DNA of 64,000 bases. It comes from Labyrinthula sp. Ha. Lineage: Eukaryota > Sar > Bigyra > Labyrinthulida > Labyrinthulaceae. The notes under the pieces are model-generated. The model was not told where the DNA came from and made no database searches. It saw only the letters and a program-made list of their open reading frames with translations. A program made the position numbers and the translations under genes. The stretch is taken from NCBI GenBank assembly GCA_015227615.1, contig JAALGZ010000014.1:1054001-1118000 (forward strand). Reading direction: 5' to 3'. This document shows positions 11,774-22,953 of this stretch, piece after piece (the stretch's first letter is position 1; each line of letters starts with the position of its first letter).

Positions 11774-14700
11774 ATGTCATTTTTTCCTCCTTGTACATTC
11801 ATTAAATATCCTTTATATTTCTTAGTAAAGAAAACGGGTAGCTTGGATGAAGCTTCCTTCAGCAGTCTTGAATTTCAGTCAAACCTGCAGAATTCTCCAA
11901 CCCCTTCGGATCATAACCTAACCCCATTTCCTTCGGCAAGAAACTCCTTTGTGAAGTCGTCGCCCAATGTTCTATCTTCTTCTTCTCTGCATACAAACTA
12001 TAAGTCTTCATCAAGTGCCAAACGAAAATACATTTCATTTCTTTCAGCTACTTCTGAAAGAAAAACGTTTAATTCGCGCCAGGAGAAGGTTCAAAACAAG
12101 AGGGCTAGAACGCGGAAACTAATTGAAGATCAGGTGAATCACCATCTTTCTTCCCGTCATGGGATGGTTTTGAACTCAAAGTTTTTACTTAAGATCGATA
12201 CAATGTCTCAATTTACAAACAAAGCGTTTGGTAGTACGAAGGTTATCCAAAGTCCTGTTTCCGGTGCGATGAATCTGCGGAAAGTTCCTGTACACAATAT
12301 GTATGCATGTGCACAGCCTTCGATACCAGGGATTAGATCTGTTTTAAACTTTTTACAGCAGGAGCATGAAGATACGGAGTTTCTGTGGATCAACTTAAGA
12401 GAGGAGCCTTTGTGCTTTGTAAACGGTAGAACTGTTGTTCTGAGAGAAAGCGAGATGCCATTTAAGAACCTAAAGTATTTCAGAGGAATGTCAAAAAAGC
12501 GGATTGAAGGGATTGAAACACAGTTGAAAACGGATATATTTACCGAAGCTTCTATAAATTCTAATAACCTACTGCTGCACAAAGAGAATGAAAACCGAAG
12601 ACTAGAACCAATTTGGGAGAGTTTCAAGCACACCGATGTGTTGACAGTCAAAGAGGTGTTCTTTTGCTTAAGAATGGAAGGATATAAGGTGAAGTATAAA
12701 AGAATTCCTACCACTCCGGAAAGACCTCCTCCAAAGAACTACTTTGATCTGCTGCTTTCCCATTTGACGTCTAACAAGGGGAGAAAGGATCGGGTAGTTG
12801 TATTCAATTGCCAAACTGGGAGGTCTAGATCAACATATGCGCTAGTTACTGCTTCCTTGATTTCTTTCTGGACATCAAACGGATCACTCAAAGCAACCCG
12901 AGAACCTCAAAGAAGCGATAGTTTTAATGAAGAATCGTTATATACTCAGCAGAAGATGGAGCATAGACATACCATAGAGCCTAGCAGTTTGAGTCGACTT
13001 GGCCGAAAAACCTCCTCATCTTCTTTCAAGAGTATCTCATCTCAGTGCTTTATTTATCCTCATTTAATTTTAGCGCGCCTAAACCCAAGTTTCGTCATGT
13101 CCGCACCGGGAGTAAATCAAGGTCTAATTCACTTTTGCGAGTGGCGTTGAAGGCCAGTGATCAAGATGATGCAAGCTCAACTTCCTTGATTGATGACCTT
13201 GAAGAAAACATTGATCTCCCCCCAATTTCCGAGATTAGCCATTTTAGGTTTCCTTCTTCACAGGAACTTCGAAGATCTAACTCACGAAGTTCGACTTCCC
13301 AAAGCCCTGGTACGTCATAGTATGTTTTTTATTTTACAGTTCATACCCCTCCGAAGCGTAGAAATAGCCTGCCACAGATAAGTTTAATAGAAAGAAAGGC
13401 TAGTGCTCTAAGTACGAGTCCTCACGCTCTCAATATGCCACGTGTTTTAAGCGGCAGGTTGCTGTCCTCTCTGGAAAGTGAGTTGCAAATGGCTCCTAAA
13501 AAGGCACCTACAGACAGCTTTTCAAATCGTGAAAAGAGATGTTTGCAGGGGTTTTATCCCCCTGTGAACGCCCTCTTGCGTCTTTTAGAAAAAGGAAAGC
13601 AATCAAAACAGCACGTTGACTTCTTCATCGATGATTGTGATGAGCTGGTTAACTTAAGGGAGATTATCTTTAAGTATCGTTCTAAAGCCTTAGAGTCGGA
13701 AGACGAGAGAAGACGCAGCTATAACTTTCTACGGGCTGCTACCTACTTAGTGCGCTACGTGTTGTTAATTATTTTCGACAGTTATTTGAATGAACAGGTA
13801 CAACTCAACTTAAACAGGCGTTCTGCCTACGAAAATTTTACTGCGCTAGGTAGTTTTGAGAACGAGTATGAACCTGATTTCGCGAGTGAAGAAGAGCGTT
13901 ATCCACAAGCGACGTTTTTGCGCCGAAAAAAACAAAACGATGGGCTGTTCCATGTATCCTTCACTGATTGGTTGGACTCAAGATTGGAAATTAAGAGCCT
14001 CATTCAAAGCATTCTACATGCACCAGAAGCCGCAATTTTGCTTGATTTGTCATCGAAGCAGGTGGATGAAAGTCTAACTGGAACCTCCCAAGTTTTTGAA
14101 CATCGAAAAGGATCAATGTTAAACTCTGATAGCATTCTTAAACTAGATCATATCCTTGGAAGTGAGGATAGAAAAAAATTCCTTGATGTAACCATTAGAG
14201 GAGCTAACCTCTTTCGGGATGTACTAGGAACACCATTTTTTGGCTGTGCGTCACCCACAATAACAGGTGCCAGAAATGTTATACAGTATTTACATGCCTT
14301 AAAACAGAACAAACAGAGTGATGTAAAAAACCTTAAAGTTGTTTGGATAAACCTACGCTCGGAACCTATTGCCTATCTTAATGGAAAGCCGTACATCCTT
14401 CGAGCAACCTCAAAGCCATTTAAGAATTTGCGAACATTTTCTTCCATGGAACCTATAAGGATAGAAATGGCTGAGCAGCGCCTAAAAAATGATATCCTAC
14501 AGGAGAAAAAGAGTTTTGGTGGAAGGATCTTGACTCATGTTGAAGACAAAAAGAATGAGTATGAGTTGGAAGAAGTCTGGGAGGAGCTTGACGAAAACGA
14601 AGACGTTCTAACACCCCGAGAGGCGTTCGCTGATCTGAGCCTGAAAACGGAAGGAGGGCTTCATGTCGAGTATCACCGCCTTGGTTTTGCTGCTGAAAAA

Positions 14701-17046
14701 CCACCAACTCCAGAAAACATTGATGCCTTATTTACAAAGCTGCCGTCAAAAGATGTCTTAATAGAAGGGTTTCTTTCTGACAGTGATAGCAGGGTAGAAA
14801 AGCTGAACACATCCCTATATGTTTTCACTTGCCAAATGGGAAGAGGAAGATCAACATTGGCAATGATACTAGGGTACCTGTATTTGAATGTAGTTCCCCA
14901 ATTTAACGCGTTGGAAGTGGCTTCTGTGTTTAAACCCAGCAAGTATTCTGCGGTGCAAAGTGATAAGAAATTTACGGAACATCAGGTCGAGGCAGATACG
15001 ACGCAAATACGGTCAAACAAAAAGTTCCATTTTCGACAACATAAAGTTGCTACATCATCTGCTACAAACTTAGTAAACGAGCTGGGACCAGTTGAAGGAA
15101 GGAGCATTCACGAAAATGATAAGCGCAGGACAAGTGAGCCAGAAGTTACATCTGATTTTTTTGTAATTCTTGAACTTGTTCGGGTATTAAAAAATGGAGC
15201 AGAGGCACAGCGATGGGCTGACGTTGCAATTAGATCATGTTCTGAGGTTGAAGATATAAGGGAACGTATCACACATTTCAAGAATAAAGCAAGTTACACG
15301 AGGAGTCAAGGAAAGTCAGATACTTATTCAAACATGGCTCTTATGTATCTCAAAAGGTATTTTATGATCATTTCTGTCGCCAGCTACCTTCTATCACAGC
15401 GCAAGTCTTGGCGAAAAAGTGGTGACTTTTCTAACAGCCCGGTTAATGCCACTTCCGTTGAACAATACCAGCAGCCTACAAGAGCCAACATTAAGAGGCG
15501 ATATACTTATGGTGAGAAGGAAATGGTTGCATTTTCAGAGGACCAGTTGCTCGCGTCACCGGGTTCAGCGTTTGTGAAGAGCGATCCTACATTTCATTCC
15601 TGGTTTACATCCAGAAAAGAGCTCGCAACCTTATTCAATAGTTTAGATGACTTTAATGGGCTTAGAAGCGCCGATGGAAAGTTGTCTTCTTCAGGTTTCT
15701 TAGCGTTAGAACCTGTGCAAAACTCATCGCATCTAGTACCAACGTCTCATCTTGACAAATCCACAATGAGCAAAGGGCTTGATGAAGCAAAAGTTCTCAA
15801 CTTTATTGCGGAAAGGTCCGGTACTGTTTTGGTACGGGGATCTATACTGAAACATGATCATTTTCCTGGTTGCTACCGACTTCAAAATCCTGAATACTTT
15901 ATGTCAGGTGCTCCGAATTTTAGACCTCTGCAAGTATCAGCCATGGCACAGGCAGTTAAGGTCTATGGAACCGGGATACCAACTGTTGAAGGATTAGACA
16001 AAATTATAGGTTTTTTAGGTATTGATAACACCAAACCGGAAGAATATAACACTAAAAAGAAGTTAATTTGGGTTAATCTTCGAGAGGAACCTATTTTGTA
16101 TATTAATGGGCACCCTTTTGTTGTTCGAAAGTTGGAGCATCCGTTCGAAAACTTGGAATACACTGGCATAGCAACAAAAAGAGTTGAAGGAATGGAACAA
16201 CGTCTTAAAAGAGATGTGATTTCGGAACTTGACGCAAGTTTCAAGGGCTCACTAGTCCTACACGGTGAAGATGACCTCGGTCTGAAACCATACTATGAAG
16301 ACGTTAAGAGCGATTGGGAGGAGAAAGTGCAAACTCCTAAAGAGCTGTACCAGACACTGAGCCAGACTAAGAACCTAGAAATAATGTACTTTCGTATTCC
16401 TATCACTGATGAGCAAGCACCAAAACTATCTGATTTCAACAAAATTTTCAAAATTGCCAGCCAATTGCCAGTAGATGACGAGCTCGTATTGCATTGTCAA
16501 ATGGGGCGGGGTAGAACAACAACTGGGGTAATTCTCGTTGTTATGACTAGATTATGGAAGCAGGGCTTATTATCAAAAACCCCAGACCTCGTATCCACAG
16601 ATCCGCAGTTTCTTAACGCAACTAAAGCAAAGATAAGGGATCCTAGCGTTGTACTATCGGAAGAAGAGTTTGAATCAAGAGCGGGTGATATTCGAGCAAT
16701 AACTAAGCTGATAACCATTCTTCCAATGGGAGGAGAAGCAAAGGTTATTACAGATTATGTAATTGATGTTTGTGATGAAGTACAAAACTTGAGAGAAGCC
16801 ATTTGGGAATTAAAAGCTTCGCTTCAAGCGATGGGTTCTAAGGTAGAACCAGCGAAGAGAGCCAGCCTAAGCAATAGAGCTACCCAGTACATTCAAAGAT
16901 ACGCCAAACTCATTATTTTCTGTTCATATTTATTGTGTAACAAAACTGCAGTTGATACCTTAACACCAATGGAAAGTTTCACGTCTTTTGTACAGGAGCG
17001 CAAAGAAATTCATTCCATAATAAAAAAGTTAAACTTCATTCTCTGA
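11774..17046 (+). CDS. Paladin-like protein with three CX5R phosphatase units
   Basis: A giant protein of about 1737 residues built from three repeats of the paladin/phytase-like tyrosine-phosphatase fold. Each repeat has a WINLREEP-type block (WINLREEPL, WINLRSEPI, WVNLREEPI), then a conserved PFKNL/PFENL block, and ends in a P-loop: CQTGRSR (Cys 346), CQMGRGR (Cys 1000) and CQMGRGR (Cys 1555). All three keep the Cys and Arg. Two introns are needed: 13045-13073 (29 nt) and 13310-13339 (30 nt). A third, 11793-11825 (33 nt, in frame, GTACAT...TTTCTTAG), probably removes an odd hydrophobic patch after residue 6. The N-terminal 120 residues are Ser-rich and look disordered. Paladin acts on phosphoinositides or inositol phosphates in animals; plant homologues also carry three units. 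The substrate here is unknown. It converges on the next gene with 29 bp between stop codons. Confidence 0.9.
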
Positions 17047-17075
17047 AACTGCTTTCAATTATTTGTGCTTAAAGT

Positions 17076-17989
17076 TTAAATCTTAAAAGCAATATCTAAA
17101 CAGTAATCATTCTCAATACAATCTCGATTTTCGATACCAGATGGGCGAGACAGAAGTGATGCGAATCTATTTTTGAATGGGGCCGGCATTGTGATCGAAA
17201 TATTTTCACATACCTCTATGATATCCGTCATAACTTCATAATCACTATCAGCCTCCTGAAGATTATATGCAGTGCATCTAAATGGTCTATACTAACTAAA
17301 TAAGAATGATAGTACACACGTAACGACAGCACCCTTTGCAAGCTAGGTTTCCAAGAATCGTAGCCCCAAAGTGCTGGTTGAAAAGCCACAGCTAAGCAGT
17401 TTGAAAAATTCAAAGAATCATCATCAATTTTATGAAATAGTTTTGAAAATAAAGTTATCTCTATATCCATTTTCTTGTGAGCAAATTTTAATGGCCTAGC
17501 ACATAAACAAACCAGAAAGTGTACTTTAATGAAATCGTTGGGTCAGCTGCTAAGTTAGGTCCAATTAAGTAAATACAAATTTTGGTAAATGCTTTTAAAG
17601 TAAGGAGCTAAAGTAAATCGAAGAGTGAAAATATACTTCAAACAGCGGCAGGAAGATTTTCCTTGGGTCTCGAGATTCAACAACGTCTGCACCAAGGATG
17701 AGCAAGTTAAGCTAAAAATTACTGGTTTTAAATCATAAAAACCATTGAGGATTGAGAATCAAGAAAATTTTCGTTTGCTTCAAGGAATTGAAAGACTGTA
17801 AGGCAACTATTGTGCTAAGTGAAGAATGCATGTATACCGTGACAACGATTGATGAAGCATCTGCTTAGTTGTAGGACTACACTGTGGCAAAAAGAGTTTT
17901 GAACAAGTATCCGAGGTGATTCCATTTGAATAAATGTGTAAATATTCTTCCAATGGCACCATATTTGCTTTAGAGACAGTGGAATCCAT
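17076..17989 (-). CDS. Mss51-type C-terminal domain protein, six tiny-intron exons
   Basis: Reconstructed as 255 residues from exons 17838-17989, 17743-17806, 17637-17711, 17525-17607, 17318-17495 and 17076-17291. The five introns are 26-31 nt with GT-AG ends, and total exon length is exactly divisible by three. Blocks in order: LSRCLTVFQFL, LNLLILGADVVE, ICIYLIGPNLAADP, WGYDSWKPSLQRVL, and PFRCTAYNLQEADSDYEVM. These recall the C-terminal domain of Mss51/ZMYND17-like proteins (yeast Mss51 couples COX1 translation to assembly), with its ILGAD / YLIGPN / W-x-PSL / TAYN-x-x-EA-x-x-D pattern. No MYND zinc finger is visible; either this is a MYND-less member or the 5' part lies beyond the inverted-repeat element that begins 38 bp upstream of the ATG. 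The start and the family name are the weak points. Confidence 0.65.
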
Positions 17990-18026
17990 AATAAGTGTTT
18001 GTTGTCAAAATTGTTTGGGATAGAAC

Positions 18027-18068
18027 TTTTTGACTCCAGAGTTATTGACTCCATTCCATTCTGATTGG
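18027..18068 (+). repeat. Left terminal inverted repeat
   Basis: Begins with a T run, then TGACTCCAGAGTTATTGACT, and ends in CTGATTGG. It is the inverse of 19271-19312. Confidence 0.65.
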
Positions 18069-18921
18069 TCAGATTTCAAAAAAATATATACTTTGCCTGG
18101 ATTTTGAGTGCGTAGAAATCAAAATTTCATACTCTGCGAAAATTTTTAAGGCGCGGAATTGAAATTCGCCTAGGAAATTCAAGGGCACAAAAATTCACAA
18201 TTTAAACCGAAAGGATATAAAACCAAAGCCGAATTTAACAAAAATTGCTAGGGAAAAAATCCTTGCGAAAAAAATACAAATAAAGTTTAACACAAAGAGG
18301 AAAATGTGTTAAGACTTAAACTGGTTGTTAAAGAGCTCTGATTCTGCAAAATAGATGTTGGAAACACATCAGAACTACGTTGCAGGACTCCTTAGAAGTA
18401 GTAAAAAGTCAGTACACCACTTTACGAAGTCAGAAACGTTGAAAAAATTTGGAATATAAGTAGTTAAGTTAGGAAGTTGTAGCATTATTTGTACTAGTTC
18501 GAAGAATTGTACTTTTAAAGTTAATCTTAAGTTTCATTTAAAGAGGAAGGTTTTCATCTCTTAGGTAATTGACTTAACAGAAGCTGGACTAGAATGTTTA
18601 GATAGATTTGTTGGCGCTTAAACTTTAATGGCTGCAGCAGAATTATATTTTCACAGAACATTTCCAGGAATTATGTACAGAATCAAGTTTGAACATCAAA
18701 TCACCAGCTAAGAGAAAAAGAATACATAAGATTGGAGTTGAAAAAAATCAAGCGCGTTTGAACCTAGGATCAAAAAAATTAAAAAGTAATCAATTCATAC
18801 TTTCCTTGAACTCTAGACTTGAACTTTATTCCTGAACTCTTGACCATCCCTTTTCAAAGTAAAATTTAATTAAGCAAACATTTTGAAATGATTTACCTTT
18901 TTTGGAAGTTTTCTTTTGTAA

Positions 18922-19021
18922 AACGTGTTGTGCTTTCTTTTTCTTTTCAAATGTAAATTAAACTGAAATCTAACGTGTTGTGCTTTTTTTTTCTTTGCAA
19001 ATATAAATTAAACTTAAATCG
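18922..19021. repeat. Tandem repeat, two 50-bp units
   Basis: Two successive units begin AACGTGTTGTGCTTT and run through a pyrimidine tract into a CAAAT-TAAATTAAACT-AAAT block, period 50 bp, about 85-90 percent alike. A decayed third start may follow. It lies inside the inverted-repeat element, near its right end. Confidence 0.75.
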
Positions 19022-19270
19022 AACTTCTTTAGCTTTCTTTCTTTCTTCTGTAAGAACATCCAAATTGAAAATGTTTAGGTAACCTAAAAAATAATATAAT
19101 TTTTGCTTAAATACATGGAATAGTGAACATACTTTAGCTTGATCAAGTTTTCATTGTCATTTCAACTTTTCTTGTTCCCGAACATCGTGCTATTACAATC
19201 TTGATACAGTTTTTTTATTTGGTTGGCTTGATTGCATTTATTTTGAATTTTGGGGAATTTCCGATTCCGG

Positions 19271-19312
19271 CCAATCAGAAAAGTGGAGTCAATAACTCCG
19301 GAGTCAAAAAAA
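19271..19312 (-). repeat. Right terminal inverted repeat
   Basis: Starts CCAATCAG and ends GGAGTCA plus an A run, the inverse of 18027-18068 with a few mismatches. Confidence 0.65.
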
Positions 19313-19427
19313 CGAACCCAAATTGTTTTTCTCTATTTGAAATCACAGAGATGCACCACTGTGCTTCATAGTAATTTATGCAGCCACAAACTTCGTTGGA
19401 ATATAAGAACTTCATGAGCAAATGCAA

Positions 19428-19788
19428 CTAGGAGAGATTCGACTAGGGGCGAAGAGTGAGGAAAATTTCCTATTAAGGAAAAATGGATATCCATACTCAA
19501 ACTCGCTCAAACCAAATTTTTGGAGTTTTGGGTGTGCTCAAAACTCAGTAATGAAACTCAAGGTATTAAATGAGGAACTCATTGAGGTTCCTTAATTTCT
19601 CAGAAAAATCCCCACTCAATTCCTTATTTATTACCTCAGCCAATTTTTCAAGAGTCCTAGAATCCTGGGTAAGGAACTCATTCCTCACTCAGTGTGGTAA
19701 CGAGACCCAAGCAGACTGACTCAGCCAATGGTAAAGCATATCAGTAGCTCGAATGAGTTCTCAATGAGTGATCACACTGTACTCCTAG
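19428..19788. mobile_element. MITE-like element, 361 bp, with 6-bp target duplication
   Basis: Starts CTAGGAG and ends CTCCTAG (7-bp perfect inverted ends), flanked directly on both sides by ATGCAA (19422-19427 and 19789-19794), the expected footprint of insertion. The interior has no coding frame but many CTCA/TGAG words, including the local palindrome GGAACTCATTGAGGTTCC, so it could fold. Family unknown; the short ends leave some chance of coincidence. Confidence 0.5.
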
Positions 19789-19794
19789 ATGCAA

Positions 19795-22700
19795 CCGCAT
19801 TTTAAATAATTTAAGGTGAAGAACATATGTTGGAAGAAAACCCTTAACCAAAGATTTTATGATCTGTTTTCAAAGTTAGAAAGGATTTCAACCGGTACGG
19901 GAGAATAAGATTTGCTTTTACTCTACGGGTGGGCTGAAAAGTGTTTTGAGGCAAATTTTTGTCAAGATTGGTCACGGCACACTTTACCTCTGAAGAAATC
20001 TCAATTGGGGCATAAGTGTAATCAAACCAAATTTGAAGGATTTCCCAGCGTTATTTCATGCAATAATTCGGAGATAACTACAATTCGCTAATAGAAGCTG
20101 GGAACAAAAACCTTGCAAAATTTTTAGAGCTCTTAACTTTGTGCCTTATGATTGTGAGCTCTGATCGATATTACTTCGTTCAATCATGACATGAGTTGCT
20201 GTGCGAAAACGGCACTTTTTACCTTTATTTACCAGAAAAGGTAATTAACCCAAAGTACAAATGGCCCAAGGTACATCATTTATTGCAACATTTTTTTTAT
20301 TCTCCTTAACTGACTTGTATGCTGTCGTGTCACCTTCCAACTGAAGTACGCTGTTTTGCGCTAATTTACTCCTTGGAAGTGATGTTTCAGAATGAAAATA
20401 AAGTATCGCAGTCACTTTGACATTCTTCGCACAAAGGCTGAAACAGAATCAAATATTGAAAAGAATAAAAGTACTTTCGCTCTTAGCTGCAAGAAAATTA
20501 AATGGAACAAGATGCTGTCAATGAGGCAATTACGAGACAGATCCCAAGTCTTGTTCTAAAATATCGAGGGACTGTGAGGAAAATCATGTTTTAGCCTTGT
20601 ATTCTTACTCGGTTCACCATAAAATTACTAATTTGCTACATATAGACAACTTAGAGTATTTGAGAGTCTTGCCCTTGTGGTTTTCGTGCTGTAGCCGTGG
20701 TGCTCGATAAGAAATGACCTTGGTTGTAGCCTTAGATAGGGCTTTTTTCTCAACTAGTTAGGTCACCCAAAGTCGTTTTAGCAGGATCCTATTATGCTTT
20801 AATGATGTTGATCTGCAACGGTAAGGGTAAAACAGTTCTCGTCAAAATATTGAAATGAAAAAATTAACCAAAGTAATCCATGCATGCTGGTTTCAATAAC
20901 CAGTATGCCTTGATCCAAGTCTATCGTGGAAATGAAAGTAAGTAAAAAATTATGTTAGGAGCTTTCGCAGCACCTCTTTAAAAATTTACCTTCAAAAAAT
21001 TATAAATATGAGAACCCTAGGCAATAGCGTTAAGGCTCTTACTTGATCTAGCAAAACTGTAGAATCAATATGCCCCCTCCAAATAAGAATATATCCGTAG
21101 AGTGGTTAAAATGTCTTGATTTATAAAATATTTTCTCTTGCTAGCATATGAAAAGCTTTATTTAAAACAGAAGCGAGTTTTTCCACTGACTTCAAACATT
21201 GTGTATGAGACTACCTGCTGGGTCTCAATTTATTCACTATACTACTACACTATCTAGATAGTAAAATTTATTTCATTTGTGCAACTGAGAACTTAAGTGA
21301 GAAATTTACAATTTTTCATTATGGAAGTAAGAAGTAAAACCACATGTGGCACTCTTCCGTAGTTTCAGCGTGTTAGTATTCATAGTACCTCAATCTCTCA
21401 AAACTTTTTGCTTTTTCTAAATCTTCGTTGAAAATAATCTGAGAACCACTGAATGTGTTGGATGAAATCACTAAACTGACTGTGCCTTGAACGAGTTCTT
21501 TTACAAGTTACACATTCCTCTATTGAAGGAAGCTGATTAAAGTTATGCGTACTATCTCCAAGTTGCTTTCTTTTCTCAGTCAACGTGAGAATAACCGGCA
21601 AACACCTAAAATAGATCACAAAGTGACTCAAGAAGGTGAAAAATCCGCTACAAGTTCCCTAGAGAAGTGAAAAGAATACTAAAGAAGTAAGAGTCACCTA
21701 ATCTAAAAATCTATTTATTCCTAATACGATATGTGTCTAAGACTCGAACAATTTTATCTTGGAATTCCAAGACGATGAATTCCATACGCACTTTCATCTT
21801 AAGATTTGTTTTCTTAATTAGTTAGGATTTAATTGCACAAAACTATATCTCGCTACATCACCTGAGATTGCCTCATGAATCTGTCCTAGCAGATCAAGGG
21901 TAGCCTAACATTTCTCACTATCCCTTTAAGATCCATATATTAACTAAACAAGTTAAGGAAGAGCTAAAACAGATAGTCTTACACATTATATACTCCAAAG
22001 AATTCCCTTTACATGTACCTGTTTTCCGAACCCATGTAAAAAATATTTACTCAGAGAAGTATTAACATCAAAAAATTTTGCAAAGTAAATTTGAACTTCA
22101 GTATCTATTCAAGTTTGTATACTATGTTTAGTTTCATTCTATAAAGTACACGTACTTCCCAGAGAGAAATGTATTACCAAGGATGTTTTGGTTAATCTAA
22201 GACACTGGTAGTGCCACTACAACAAAATTAAAAGTTGGAGGGTTATTAGATACAATGCTTAGTGGCGCAATTGTAGTTATGAACTATACTTGGGTTTAAT
22301 TATTTAGCTTAAGACAGTTTTCCTAGTGTCTTGAGAGTTAGTGTAGTTATTAGAGTTTAGAATCAGCATAACTAATAAGTAAACACAATGGAACACATAT
22401 ATTTGCGTCAATAGGAGACCCCAGTACTTTCATTCACTATCTTTCTCTATAGAAACCTAATCTAGTGTGTGCATCAATTAACGCTACTAATCTAAACGGA
22501 ACAATTATTTAGTTTTCTACAGAAAAATTAGAGGCGCAAAGGATTAACATGCTGGAAATTTACTGTAAGTACTACATTAAATTAAACTAATTTATAAAGA
22601 AACTTACATGTTATTTCTTAAGAGCATAATATCATGACCCTTATAAAAAAGAAAATTACTTGAGGTTTTCTCTGATTTTTATCATTATTGAATGCTGACA

Positions 22701-22953
22701 TGATTTACATTCTCATCAGCCATTGCAACAAAAGGTATCTTGGACGCTTAAACTTTCGCTAAAGTAATGCAACTAAATCTTAAGAGCAGTATACCACGTG
22801 AATTCTTCTTATCTACTTTCTCAATATAGCCTAGATGTTGAAGTTAAGTAACTATATCTTTAGCACAGATACTTAAAATGTTTCTCTCAAGGTTGTACTT
22901 TTGGTTGTAGACTCTAAAAGAGCAAGAATAGCATCGGGTAACGTGGATGAAAT
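19795..22953. other. Intergenic, no supported gene
   Basis: AT-rich with only short open frames. One minus-strand frame at 21398-21631 contains a CxxC, but its length is within chance expectation. No structural RNA was recognised. Confidence 0.5.

Larger units (their letters stand above)
18027..19312. mobile_element. Non-autonomous DNA-transposon-like element with about 42-bp TIRs
   Basis: The ends are inverted copies of each other, each with a tandem TGACTCC...GACTCC core followed inward by CTGATTGG. About 36-38 of 42 positions match by eye. The 1.2-kb interior is AT-rich with no transposase frame, so it would need a transposase from elsewhere. A clean target-site duplication is not visible; flanking GAAC on both sides is suggestive only. 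It sits immediately 5' of the Mss51-like gene and may supply or disrupt its promoter. Confidence 0.6.

Noticed and set aside
21398-21631. Minus-strand frame of 77 codons with a CxxC motif, possibly a last exon.
   Set aside because: Within chance length; no intron could be placed that extends it into a recognisable protein.
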